64,000 nt of DNA from Platerodrilus igneus (Eukaryota; Arthropoda; Insecta; Coleoptera; Lycidae), in assembly GCA_036346225.1 (NCBI GenBank), contig JARFIW010001104.1, positions 12,054,001 through 12,118,000 on the forward strand, read 5' to 3'. The position numbers were made by a program, and so were the translations under genes. Numbering within the stretch: the first letter of the stretch is position 1; the number at the start of each line of letters is the position of its first letter. The notes below the pieces were generated by a model, which saw only the letters and a list, made by a program, of their open reading frames with translations, was not told where the DNA came from and did no database searches. Below are positions 20,838 to 32,706 of the stretch, in pieces.

Positions 20838-22978
20838 CGTGTAAATTATAGGTTAAGAAGGATAGATATGTCAAGAGAATAATTTTGTAAGGACCGTGTA
20901 TATAGAAAATAGGAATAATTTATTTACGCTCCAAATTAATTACTTTTGACCTTAAAACAAACGAATAATAGCATACATTGGTATTAATAAATCGTAGTGT
21001 TAAATTTGCATAAGTGTAGAAGCTTTGTAGTAAGGGAAAACTCAAGGATGATACGAATATAATTAGCTTTAATATTTTAAAATTTTTGTATATAAAATCA
21101 ATAATGTAAACGCATATTTTCCATTTAACTAAACAAGCGTTCGTTAAATATAAATCATAAGAAATCTACAGGTTGAACAACATGGAAAGCACAAATTCAA
21201 ACCGGTAAAACAATTCATGGTAAGACGGACAGATAAATAAAACAAGTTCAAGGAACCAAAATGTACGTTGGAACATAATTCTATAGAAATTTAAGTTAAC
21301 GGTCGTAGCGAAGGTTGCGAAATAACAGGTGATTTGAAAACAAATAGAGACGGGATATCTATAGCATTGGATAGACGAGGAGAACAAGTAACAGACGTAG
21401 GATAAAACACTTGTTTAAAGTGCGCGACAAATTTTAGAGATCAACCACAATATCGATTTTATGTTGCTGTAGTGGGATTGTAATAAAGACGATAAATATA
21501 AGTTAGACGACGACAACATAGTTGGATGATAGACCTACGAATGGGAGAAATGTGTTTGATTGGCTGATCGTAGAGTGGAATGAGAGAAATTTCAAGAAGA
21601 TCGCGACAGTTGTGTTTGTTAGCCAGTGTTTCGGACTAAAGCGACGATGGAATGAGAAGTTCATTGCATATTAAATTTTCAGAATCGGTTACGGTGGGAG
21701 TGCTTTTCGATTGAAAGGAGGAGGTGTGTTTCAACCATTATAAATACACTAGCAGACGTAGTAGGGCTCTCTTATTTCACTTACTTCTTCGGTCCGCTTC
21801 AGACTTAAATAATAACATTTAAGTTTAAAATTTTATAAATCGGCGATAGTGTAGTCCGTCAATTTAATTAAAAGTGGGAAAGCACGAGTGGGTGCTATAT
21901 TGTAAACGGTGCTGTAGCTACATACAAAGAACGAACGAAGGATGTTGCTGAGGTAAGCGCGCCTAGATAAATTTTTGGAACGAGGATGCTGGGTGTTTGG
22001 TAGATACGGAAGGTGATTAATTTGTTTTGGACAATTATATGAGTAGAAATATTGAAGGCGTCTGCATAGAATTGGATAGCGATTAAAAATGAGTTTGATG
22101 TACATATAGCAGAGAAGGTGGATGGAATGCTACGATGAGGTTTTGGGCGGACGACATCTTCAGAGGTGAGGGGCAAAAAGCTTACTCCAGGTAACGAAAT
22201 TAGTTTCTTTTGTTATTGCTTGAACATTTTGTGCTGTTATTTTGTGCTACAGTGATTTGACACATTGGGTGTGTATTCTATGAACATAAAAGCTAATTTG
22301 AAGGGTATATGAAAAAGACAATTTGTATTTATTATTTGAAGGTGTAAATAAATGACGTAAAAATTTGATGTAATGAGTAAACGGGTCTTTAGGGTTTTTG
22401 AAAACAGAGATGCGATTTATTTATGCATTTAGACTAACAGGGTTTATACTGAATAAGACCAGAGTAAATTTCAATTTAGGGTTTCAAGATAGGCCCATCT
22501 ACTTATATAAAAAAAATTTGTTGAAATAAATTAAAGTCATGAAATTTAAAAGGATTTAATGGTTGAGATTGTAATATTTTATGAAGCTGTATATCCGAAT
22601 TTGTAAATATTGAGCGGGTGACGTAAAATTTTGATTTGTATGAATAAAAGGTTGTATGCTTTGTTGAATTATTTGAGTGGTAATTTTAATAGGTAGTATA
22701 AGTGAGAAAGAGTAAACTTAGGATGGTAAGTATCTATAAAGAAGCAGATTTTAGAGCTAGCCGTGGTATGCTGAAATAAGGGGGCGTTCCAGAGATATTG
22801 GAATATTTTTTTTTATGTTTCAGGAAATATTTATGGTACCCAATTCGTGGAGCCAGAATAAAAGGGTAATCCACTGCAATTTTATGACGGCCCAACGCAA
22901 GGGCACGATTTTAGAGCTTAACCACAGCAATTTTATGGCGCCCGACGCTAGGGCTCGAAGATAATCCCGAATCCACAG

Positions 22979-22980
<2 letters not shown>
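20836..22980 (+). mobile_element. Solo LTR-like unit ending in a primer-site ladder
   Basis: Lies between two (TA)n tracts. It ends CCACAGCA, the 3' terminus of the large-LTR family, and holds the family motif GAGCTAGCCG at 22755-22764. A promoter-like stretch (TATAAATACAC at about 21,740, TCTCTTATTTCACTTAC at about 21,770) resembles that of the unit at 27831-29899. The TG start is not clear. There is no coding sequence. Confidence 0.6.
22831..22980 (+). repeat. Three tandem LTR-end/primer-site cassettes
   Basis: Units of 48-51 bp at 22831-22878, 22879-22929 and 22930-22980. Each begins (T)TTATGG/TTATGAC followed by a version of the tRNA-Lys primer site (clearest in the third: TGGCGCCCGACG...GGGCTCGAA) and ends in CACTGCA or CACAGCA, the LTR end. 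Confidence 0.75.

Positions 22981-23018
<38 letters not shown>
22981..23018. repeat. (TA)n tract
   Basis: About 38 bp of AT repeat between the LTR end CCACAGCA and an inverted SINE body. Confidence 0.9.
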
Positions 23019-23021
<3 letters not shown>

Positions 23022-23529
23022 AGATTGTTAATTACACAAGGTAAGTTGATAAATACTATAGTATTGCAGTGAATAAGATGAAATAATAACTTAGACTTTT
23101 ATGCAAAGCCCAAATGATCATTTCAAATCGAGCTAGTAATTGAAAGATGGAGAATATAAGGTCTTGGACTAATTGTTGTTAAGAACAGATTCAACAGAGT
23201 TTTGATGTACAGTCTATGTGTATCTTCAAAATGTAATACAGTGTCCCAAGTTTCATATAACGTCGAAAAGAATGAAATTTATAGGTTACACGGCAATTTA
23301 GATTAGAATGTGTACTCTTTCACCAACCACATCTTCTAATTTGCATGCAAATTTGTTAACTATGCTGAACACATTCTTTTGAGTGAGTTTTGTAATTTTG
23401 GAAACATCTCAAACATCAAAGAAAAATTGTCAAACTTCAATATCACTTTTGACTAAAAAGTGTCTTTTATAATAAATAACTTTTTTGAACCTTAACATAA
23501 AAGGTTTTTATTTAAAACTATGTATATTA

Positions 23530-26412
23530 ATAAAGCTTGTTTAAAGGCAAGATCAGCTTGCCCCCCAACAGCAAATTATTTTATTTTCTGTATAGCATCT
23601 GATTGCACCAACATTGCACCACATAGCACCACAACACTTATAGCTAGCACTCAAAAACTATGTTAGTTATTAAGGTTCAAAGTTGGGGGGGGGCCCTAAG
23701 GTGATGCCAGCCCCCCCCATCACTTTTTTTCAAATTGTTTTCTTGCACCTGATGGCACTAACATAGCACCACATAGCACCACCATTCTCACAGCTAGTAC
23801 CCAAAAATTGGCGTAGATATAGCAATTTAAAGTTTAGGGCTTTAAGCTACGTCAGCCCCCCCCCACTACATTTTTTTCAAATTTTTCCTCTAGCACCTGT
23901 TGGAACTAACATAGCACTACATAGCACCACCAGTCCCATATCTAGCACTCAAAAAATGACGTAGATATAGCAGTTTATAGTTTATGCCCTTAGTCGAGGT
24001 TAGCCCCTCACTCCACTTTTTTTAATTTTTTTTTCTCGCACTTGCTAGTACTAACATCGCACCGCATAGCACCACCAATCGTATAGCTAGCACCCAAAAG
24101 ATGGCGGAGATATAACAGTTTAAAGTTTAATCTTTTCTCTTGTACCTGCTAGTGAGTCAGCGACCCCCACATAACCTTTCTTGAAATTTTTCCTCTAGCA
24201 CCTGTTGAAACTAACATAGCACTACATAGCACCACCAGTACCATAGCTAGCACTCAAAAGTGTGTGTGGGGGTCGCTGACGCACTAGCAGGTGCAAGAGA
24301 AAAGATTAAACTTTAAACTGTTATATCTCCGCCATCTTTTGGGTGCTAGCTATACGATTGGTGGTGCTCTGCGGTGCGATGTTAGTACTAGCAAGTGCAA
24401 AAAAAAAATTAAAAAAAGTGGTGGTGGTGGTGGGGGGGCTAACCTCGCCTAAGGGCATAAACTATAAACTGCTATATCTACGTCATTTTTGGAGTGCTAG
24501 CTATGGGACTGGTGGTGCTATGTAGTGTCATGTTAGTTCCAACAGGTGCAAGAGGAAAAATTTCATGAAAGTGTGTGTGGGGGTCGCTGACTCACTAGCA
24601 GGTGCAAGAGAAAAGATTAAACTTTTAACTGTTATATTTCCGCCATCTTTTGGGTGCTAGCTATACGATTGGTGGTGTTATGCGGTGCGATGTTAGTACT
24701 AGCAAGTGCAAGAAAAAAAATTTAAAAAAGTGGAGTGGGGGGGCTACCCTCGCCTAAGGGCATAAACTATAAACTGCTATATCTACGTCATTTTTGGAGT
24801 GCTAGCTATGGGACTGGTGGTGCTATGTAGTGTCATGTTAGTTCCAACAGGTGCAAGAGGAAAAATTTCATGAAAGTGTGTGTGGGGGTCGCTGACTCAC
24901 TAGCAGGTGCAAGAGAAAAGATTAAACTTTAAACTGTTATATTTCCGCCATCTTTTGGGTGCTAGCTATACGATTGGTGGTGTTATGCGGTGCGATGTTA
25001 GTACTAGCAAGTGCAAGAAAAAAAATTTAAAAAAGTGGAGTGGGGGGGCTAACCTCGACTAAGGACATAAACTATAAACTGCTATATCTACGTCATTTTT
25101 GAGTGCTAGCTATGGGACTGGTGGTGCTATGTAGTGTCATGTTAGTTCCAACAGGTGCAAGAGGAAAAATTTTAAGAAAGTGTGTGTGGGGTCGCTGACT
25201 CACTAGCAGGTGCAAGAGAAAAGATTAAACTTTAAACTGTTATATCTCCCCCATCTTTTGGGTGCTAGCTATACGATTGGTGGTGCTATGCGGTGCAATG
25301 TTAGTACTAGCAAGTGCAAAAAAAATATTAAAAAAAGTGGAGGGGGGGGCTAACCTCGCCTAAGGGCATAAACTATAAACTGCTATATCTACGTCATTTT
25401 GGAGTGCTAGCTATGAAACTGGTGGTGCTATGTAGTGTCATGTTAGTTCCAACAGGTGCAAGAGGAAAAATTTCAAGAAAGTGTGTGTGGGGGTCGCTGA
25501 CTCACTAGCAGGTGCAAGAGAAAAGATTAAACTTTAAACTGTTATATCTCCGCCATCTTTTGGGTGCTAGCTATACGATTGGTGGTGTTATGCGGTGCGA
25601 TGTAAGTACTAGCAAGTGCAAGAAAAAAAAATTAAAAAAAGTGGTGTGGGGGTAGGGCTTACCTCGCCTAAGAGCATAAACTATAAACTGCTATATCTAC
25701 CTCATTTTTGGAGTGCTAGCTATGGGACTGGTGGTGCTATGTAGTACTATGTTAGTTCTAACAGGTGCAAGAGGAAAAATTTCAAGAAAGTGTATGTGGG
25801 GGTCGCTGACGCACTAGCAGGTACAAGAGAAAAGATTAAACTTTAAACTGTATATCTCCGCCATCTTTTGGGTGCTAGCTATACGATTGGTGGTGCTATG
25901 CGGTGCGATGTTAGTACTAGCAAGTGCAAGAAAAAAAATTAAAAAAGTGGAGTGGGGGGGCTAACCTCGACTAAGGACATAAACTATAAACTGCTATATC
26001 TACGTCATTTTTTGAGTGCTAGCTATGGGACTGGTGGTGCTATGTTAGTTCCAACAGGTGCAAGAGGAAAAATTTGAATAAAATGTAGTGGGGGGGCTGA
26101 CGTAGCCTAGGGCTCTAAACTTTAAATTGCTATATCTACGCCAATTTTTGGGTGCTAGCTGTGAGAATGGTGGTGCTATGTGGTGCTATGTTAGTGCCAT
26201 CAGGTGCAAGAGAAAAATTTGAAAAAAAGTGTAGTGGGGGGCTGGCATCACAATAGCCCCCCCAAACTTTGAACTGTAATAACTCACGTAGTTTTTGGGT
26301 GCTAGCTATAAGTGATGTGGTGCTATGTGGTGCAATGTTGGTGCAATCAGATGCTATACAGAAAATAAAATAATTTGGTGTTGGGGGGGGGTCAAGGTGA
26401 TCTTGCCTTGTT
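23530..26412. repeat. Fold-back satellite of about 155-bp units
   Basis: Units share GGTGCTAGCTAT, GGTGGTGCTATG, TGTTAGTNCNANCAGGTGCA and a G-run. From about 24,258 rightward they run in one orientation: six dimers of about 305 bp starting GTGTGTGGGGGTCGCTGAC (about 24,260, 24,570, 24,875, 25,180, 25,480, 25,790), then two diverged units to 26,412. Left of about 24,258 five units (to 23,530) run inverted, in mirror order of the right-hand types. The outer ends also mirror (AAGGCAAGATCA / TGATCTTGCCTT). The single-strand form would make a very long hairpin. Confidence 0.85.
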
Positions 26413-27153
26413 TAAAGCATCTTACGTATATATTTGACCGGCGATTATCAAGTAACGAAACCTTGAACTAAAGTTTCGTAATATTCGGTTTAATAAAAGC
26501 TAAAAATATTAATTCAGCACAATCTTTACCTAGAAATATATGATCGTGTTTTAATTTTTAAGTATTACAAATGTATTTTGACCTTTTTACAGACGTCGAT
26601 ATATCGACCTGAATAAACAATGCTAATATGTAGTTATGGGCCAACACTCCGTTACATTGCTTGTGCTTTTCCGTGCTACTTGATAATTTATCAAATAAAC
26701 ACAGGTAGAAATTGAACGGAGAAATTTCATTGAATCCAAGTATATTGCGTAAATATTTTAGGAAACAACAGTACAAAACATCTCGTTTGACTTCTTTTCG
26801 GCTTGGAAAAGGCTTTCCTTAATTGAATATATAAATGCTTTATTTTATCTCTCGACTACTACCAAAGTGATACGAAGGGCTAAATATTTAATATTGCCTT
26901 AGAAATGTGAAAGGGTTTTAATACGAAATTTTTATAGTATAAAAGCTCTTAGTGCTACACATAAAACGTAGCATTACTGCAAATGCAAAGTCTGCGATAA
27001 GACGTTCGATAGCTTTTATTTTATTTATGGAAATGTATTTATTAAAATAATGACATACATTTAGGAAGTAGTGTGTCCCACTAACATTTTTATTCTATTA
27101 ACAGAGCAGAGCTACTAATAAATCTTGTTATGATATTAACTGAATTGGTCTGC

Positions 27154-27768
27154 GAAGAAGATGAAATAATAATTTAGACTTTTATGCAAAGCCCAAATGA
27201 TCATTTCAAATCGAGCTAGTAATTGAAAGATGGAAAATATGAGGTCTTAGACAGGACTTGAACCTGTATCTTGGTATTTCCGGTATCATGCGTTTACCAA
27301 TTACGCCACCGAGACCGATGATGACAATTGGGAAATTTACAAATTTAAATCGTGTACACAACTATACATAAACCAATCTTTCAATTACGTTTGACATTTT
27401 TGTCAATCATACCTGACATTGTCAAATTTTTGACTTATGTTGCTTCTTGTCTATAACTGACATAATTCAAAAATTTGACAGTGTCAGGTATGATTGACAA
27501 AAATGCCAAATGTAATTGAAAGTTAGGTTTATGTATAGTTCTGTACACGATTTAAATTTGTAAATTTCCCAATTATCGTCATCGGTCTCGGCGGCGTAAT
27601 TGGGAAAGGCATGGCACGGAAAATATTAAGATACAGGTTCAAGTCCTGTCCAAGACCTTATATTTTCCTTTTTTCAATTACTAGCTTGATTTGAAATGAT
27701 CACTTGGGCTTTGCATAAAAGTCTATTTTATTATTTTATCTTATTCACTGTAATACGATAGAATTTAT
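27154..27768. repeat. Inverted dimer of a tRNA-headed SINE (fold-back)
   Basis: Two arms of about 280 bp are near-perfect inverted copies around a spacer of about 35 bp at about 27,438-27,472 (TTATGTTGCTTCTTGTC...). Each arm holds a 74-nt tRNA-like head: 27243-27316 on the minus strand and 27584-27657 on the plus strand. A B box (GGTTCAAGTCC) and T stem ACAGG/CCTGT are intact in both. The anticodon loop CCGGAAA lacks U33 and the acceptor stem is imperfect, so these are SINE heads, not tRNA genes. Confidence 0.75.
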
Positions 27769-27795
27769 CAACTTACCTTGTGTAATTAACTATTT

Positions 27796-27799
<4 letters not shown>

Positions 27800-27830
<31 letters not shown>
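27800..27830. repeat. (TA)n tract
   Basis: 31 bp of AT repeat at the 3' end of the plus-strand SINE body; it may be the SINE's own tail. Confidence 0.85.
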
Positions 27831-27833
<3 letters not shown>

Positions 27834-29899
27834 AGTGGTTTTAAAAAGTTAAATTAACTATAAACAAATTGAAACACCCTGTATAGAGAAAACAACCCGA
27901 ATTTACGTGCGAAATTTATTTTTTTTAGTTCAGTTTAATGTAACAAGTATTAACAAAAATTTACAATTAACGAATAAAATTTAGTTAGGTTCATATAGAA
28001 AATAAATTTTAGAAGCTAATGCAATTTATTTATTAATTTAATGGAGTTTAATTACGTTTAATACGCATAAAAGCATGAAAAATCAATAAATCCAAGGCGA
28101 ATAGCGTTCGTTATAACAAACAAATAAATCGGTTGGGTTGAAATACCATGAAAAGAAGCTCCTAGAAATGTTGTGGTAAAACGTCGGTTAATTAATCACC
28201 TGCATGTTTTCTAAATGTCAGGTTCCGCTTATTTTTATAGATAACAAACAAGTTTCAAAGAATATCGGGTAAACGGTCGGATGTTTTCGTATTAAACGCT
28301 AATAAGGGATTATTTAAAGCACGTATGCTAGTCCGCGTAAGGTTAGATAGCAGATGAACAGGAATATTGATTTCTACCACTCAAACAACGTTAGAAGGAA
28401 ACATATAATATGCATAAAAAAGAGACAGCGTTAATATAGGCGGGATTTTTAAGACATCAATGCATATACTATTGGTCGATATCGTTAGTTGTACAACAGA
28501 CAAGCACGAGAATATTAGAAGTCGGGTTTATTGGAAAATATCGTAACAACGCGCTAAATTTGGAGGATTTCAAAAACGGTTGATACAAAATTTTAAGAAC
28601 GTGTTATTTTAAATTAGATTGTTCACGGTAAGAGGGTCTGAGGAGGTTACAGTCGAAGCATTTAAATACTCGAGGCGAATTAGCACGGATCTCTCTCTTA
28701 TTTCATCGTTCCCTTAGTATTTTGATCGCTTCAGACTACGTAAGAAAGTTACCACGAGCTTGTAAATATAAAAAATTATTTTATTTTAAATAGTACAGTG
28801 TTGGCCTCATAATTTGATACGCGAATAAGTGTGGAGTCTAAATTTTAATTTGAGGTACAACATTTATTTTAAACAAGCTTGGGAAGTGACGTGAAGTAAC
28901 GTAAATTTAAAATTAAATTAAACGAAAGTACGCAAGTATGAAAGAAGTGTAATTAATTTGGATTTGGAAATTGGATACACCGTAAAGGCAGCGCAAGCAG
29001 TACAACTTAAATGGGGTTTTTCTACAAATAGCTAGAGGCGAAGAGCAGAGCAGTACCACAAAACAACTTAATGGCATCATCGTCAACGGAGCAGGGATTT
29101 TCAAGAAATTCCAGGTAACGCTTTAGAATTTGTTGTTGATAAACTATGAAAGTTATTGTGATGGGTGAAAGTGAACTATGATGGTATTTTACATTATTTG
29201 GCGTATTGAAAGTAATAAGTATAACTAACTTTTATGGTGGTATTTAAGTATAAAGCTAAAGGTGTATATAAAGCTGATTAACGTTCCTCAGGAATTTAAA
29301 TATTTTTTTTTGTTATGAGTACATGGGTTTTTGTTGTGTTTGTAATAAGAATATGCCAAGTAAAGAGCATACATTAATCATAAATAACTGGGTTATCATG
29401 AGCTCACCATACTCCAGAGTTTCCTAATTGAAATTAATTATAAATAAAGAAAGAAAGATAAGGTATTATTCAGGGCCCATTTACTCAGGTTACATTCAAT
29501 GTGTTTGATATTTCTAGTTAAAATTCTGGACTTTACAAAATAGAATTTATTGAGGTGTCACTTGACCACTGAGATGTAAATAATTTTGAAGTTTTAATTG
29601 TATATAGTGGAAAATAGATATTGTATAATTGTTGTATTATTTTGTGGTTTTATTGAGAGTGTGCGTGAATGATAGAGAGTATGAGAGTGAATCTAGGTAT
29701 TTTAGAAGAGGCCCAACTGAGCTAGCCGGAAGCAGTTGAAGAAAGCAATTCAACCGAGGAAGCGAATTAAGGTGATGAAGCTGGAATCGGGGTAAGAAAT
29801 ATTATTTCTTTTGTTTTTGAATTTTATGACGATTTTGAAAAATTAATAAAATTTCGAATGTATTTTTGTTGGTGAAGCTTTTACCCGAGATACACGGCA
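27831..29899 (+). repeat. Solo LTR-like unit, plus orientation
   Basis: Starts TGTAGTGG and ends GATACACGGCA between two (TA)n tracts, so it has TG...CA ends. TATTTAAAGCACG (about 28,310), CTCTCTTATTTCATCG (about 28,690) and the motif ACTGAGCTAGCCGG at 29716-29729 match sister LTRs. No coding sequence in 2.07 kb. Confidence 0.65.
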
Positions 29900-29915
29900 A
29901 TATATATATATATAT
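29900..29915. repeat. (TA)n tract
   Basis: Short TA tract (16 bp) between two LTR ends. Confidence 0.8.
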
Positions 29916-32172
29916 TGCTGTGAATCTTCTCATATCTCTAGGTACTGGCCCTTTAAAAAAAACATTCGAGCCCCACAGTTTGGGCGTCAAGAATGCTGTG
30001 AAACCTTATAAATCACCTGGTCCGTTGATTCCTTCTGTTAATCGCCTCGGCTGCTCTTCTAGATAACTTCCATTCTCAATCATAAAAATTAAACAACACA
30101 TTCCTACCACAAACATCAACGTTAACTCTATTTACATCAATATTCAGAATACATTAAATTTTCAAATTAAATTTGAACATAAAATTCAGTTTTAAAAAGA
30201 ATTTCCGGATTAATTTTATTATCATTTTACTGTGCATCCAAAATTAAAGTCCTTGTTGGATGCCTACTAATTAATATAACAATATAAGCAGACCGGAGTC
30301 TGAGTATAAAGGGAGCATCTACCACCCCTTTACGTTAATTAACCAGGTTTGTCTAATTGAGCTCAAAGACCTACCCAAAGTTTCATCCTATTCCCGAACA
30401 TCAAAACAAAATACCCCTTTTACTTAAACAAGCAAATTTCATCTTAAAATTAAATTTTTATGGTTAGAAAAATTCCACTAATGTCCATTTAAAGTAAATC
30501 AATTATAAAGTCATTCAATACACACAAAAATGTCAAACAAAATAGTACAATTTACCTGAAGGTTATTGTCCTCGTAGCTTCAGTGTAATCGTCCCTTTGT
30601 AAATCACACCATTCCAACCGGATTCTATTTACAGCTTCAAGTTGTCAACGCTTTAAAATGTTCTTCATCACCATTAATTTAAAGTTGTTTCTAGGCTTTT
30701 CCGGAACTCATCTGTGTATATCTGCCTCTGGTTCAGTGGATGCAGACACATTTACGAACCATTTAGTCATTAACACCCCGAAAAATAGCAAAGAAATTCA
30801 TACTTCCTTTTACCAATATTACCAATATACGCCAAAACTGCCTACTTTTGGGTATACATTTGTCGTTGTAAATTTTACTAATTGGTACCGTGATAATAAA
30901 CTTTTATTACCTTGTATCTAAGTGCACTGAAGTACATTCATGTTAGCACGTAAAATAACCAACTATTTTGAGTCACTAAAATATACTAGCACACTTTAAA
31001 TTATTTAATCAAACTAAAATGCACTGTTTAATATGAAGTCGCGGATGCACGAGCTTTTAACGCATCGAATCGTCGAAAGTCTAAGAGTCTAAGAGAGAAA
31101 CACATATTCCCGCCTGTATATATAGCGAATAGCCGACACGTCGCTTTGTTCCCTAAAACGGGTAATTCCAACGAATTCCTCATTCTACGTTCCCAGTCTG
31201 TAGCCTGCACGTCGATTTTTATGAATTTAGTCCTCACCCCATTGAGATCTCAGAAAATTTCAACACGGCCCGCAAAGTTGTCCGAGAAAACTAATTACTT
31301 TTATACAGAAATTGTTGTTCTACCTCTGATATATGCATCCTATTTTAACCAATCGCAACCCCTTGACGTTGCTTAAATCCCGCCCTTTACAATATGTGTC
31401 TTTGCTTGACGCATTTTCTCTTTCCTTCTCTAACCTGTTCGTATTGGTGCTACTTGACACTCTTCATTATCGATTATATTTTAGTCCACGCGGACTGTTA
31501 TCTTGGTTTAATAACCCCGTATCGCACATTCTCGTGAATATTAAGCCCCGGTTTCTCCAAGATTCTTTGAAACATTAATTATTTGCCAAATTTACGCAGA
31601 ATGAGCTTTTTAAAAATACGCAGGTGTTCTGTATTTCCTGCTAAAGCATCTGATCGTTTCCAATATCCTTAGAATCAACATGTTTATCCAAACAAATTAA
31701 CTTGAAATTGCCTTTTAAAACACGCAGGGTGTTCAAACGTAACATTTTAAATAACCTTCCTACGATTTGACTATTATTGGGTTTTACAAGTTTTATGCTT
31801 ATTATTAATAATGGTTCAATTAACTCCAATTAAAATTGATTTCCATCCTTTCATTTTTAGCGAATACAAATTATTATCCGTACGTTTTGTTTAATACCAG
31901 TTATTTAAAATAGAGTTCATTAATATAAATTTTGCACGTAATTTCCATTTGTTTAGGAATAATTAAATTATCCACTGCGCTTTTCAATACTGCTTCTTTT
32001 GATGTAAAGCGTCTTATAGATAATTTAAATTTCTTATTTTACTGAAACGACCGAGTTTATTTATGCTTCAAGGTTTTAATAAAGCGTATTATTTAATGAA
32101 ATTCCTTATACACGGTAATTAAAATTATTTGATTTGATTATTTAATTTTCTACCCTGGTCTAAATATGAGTA
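29916..32172 (-). repeat. 3' LTR of the large-LTR element
   Basis: On the minus strand it starts TACTCATATTTAGACC right after the polypurine tract and ends GATTCACAGCA. It includes an inner earlier LTR end (GGTTTCACAGCA) followed by a primer-site-like cassette of about 78 bp. The start is TA rather than TG. Confidence 0.85.
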
Positions 32173-32186
32173 TTTTCCCCCTATTT
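32173..32186 (-). promoter_or_regulatory. Polypurine tract of the large-LTR element
   Basis: Minus-strand AAATAGGGGGAAAA, directly before the 3' LTR. Confidence 0.8.
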
Positions 32187-32706
32187 GAATACAAATAATC
32201 CCACTTATTTGAATGCAAATATCAAATATTTAGACTGCCAAAAATCTTTACAAAATTTTGCCTATCTCTCTCATCCTTATCTATCTAACTTACCTACTTT
32301 GTCTCCAATCCAAAAATATTTACACCTATCCTATATCCCTATCCTATTCCTAACTCTCACCTACTTCTATAAACTGAAATTATCCCTAACTTCATCCTAC
32401 TCATCCATCTAATCCTATATACATCCTATATACCTATCCTATTCCTAACTTTTAACTACTCTTCACTATACTTTACTTCCCCCTACCTAATCCTATATGC
32501 CTATCCTACTCTTACTCTATTCCTAACTCTCCACTAATCTTATATAAAATATCTATACTTAACCTATCTTATTTTCTTCCTACATTTACTCTTTATCCTC
32601 ATCCTAAACCTATTCCTAATTATCTCCCATATGTGTCCTATACTTAGCTTTATTTTCTATAAACCCCTACTTCTACTCTTCTATCTACACCTATTCTATC
32701 CCTATC
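32187..32706 (-). other. Polypurine/polypyrimidine stretch upstream of the 3' LTR
   Basis: The plus strand is almost wholly C, T and A with recurrent CCTATCCTATTCCTAACT-like words. On the minus strand it is purine-rich (TAGGATAGG units). No domain. It occupies the place where the rest of pol should be. Confidence 0.6.

Larger units (their letters stand above)
23019..27799. mobile_element. Composite unit bounded by inverted SINE ends, enclosing a fold-back satellite
   Basis: The left edge (GTTAATTACACAAGGTAAG...TTATGCAAAGCCCAAATGATC) is the inverted copy of the right edge (GATCACTTGGGCTTTGCATAA...CTTACCTTGTGTAATTAAC), over about 140 bp at roughly 90% identity. Each edge abuts a (TA)n tract. 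Inside are unique AT-rich DNA, the fold-back satellite (23,530-26,412) and the inverted tRNA-headed dimer (27,154-27,768). No transposase is seen. It may be a fold-back transposon or two SINEs that happen to flank the satellite. Confidence 0.5.

Noticed and set aside
22831..22980. CRISPR-like array (about 50-bp spaced repeats)
   Set aside because: Animal DNA context; units are diverged LTR-end/primer-site cassettes without unique spacers.
24343..24525. Small secreted-looking ORF (MLAIRLVVLCGAMLVLASA...)
   Set aside because: It lies wholly in the 155-bp satellite; other units do not keep the frame, and the hydrophobic start is a by-product of repeat composition.
27243..27316. Possible tRNA gene on the minus strand
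   Set aside because: T arm and B box are good, but the anticodon loop lacks U33, the acceptor stem is poorly paired, and the sequence is part of a repeated SINE/fold-back unit.
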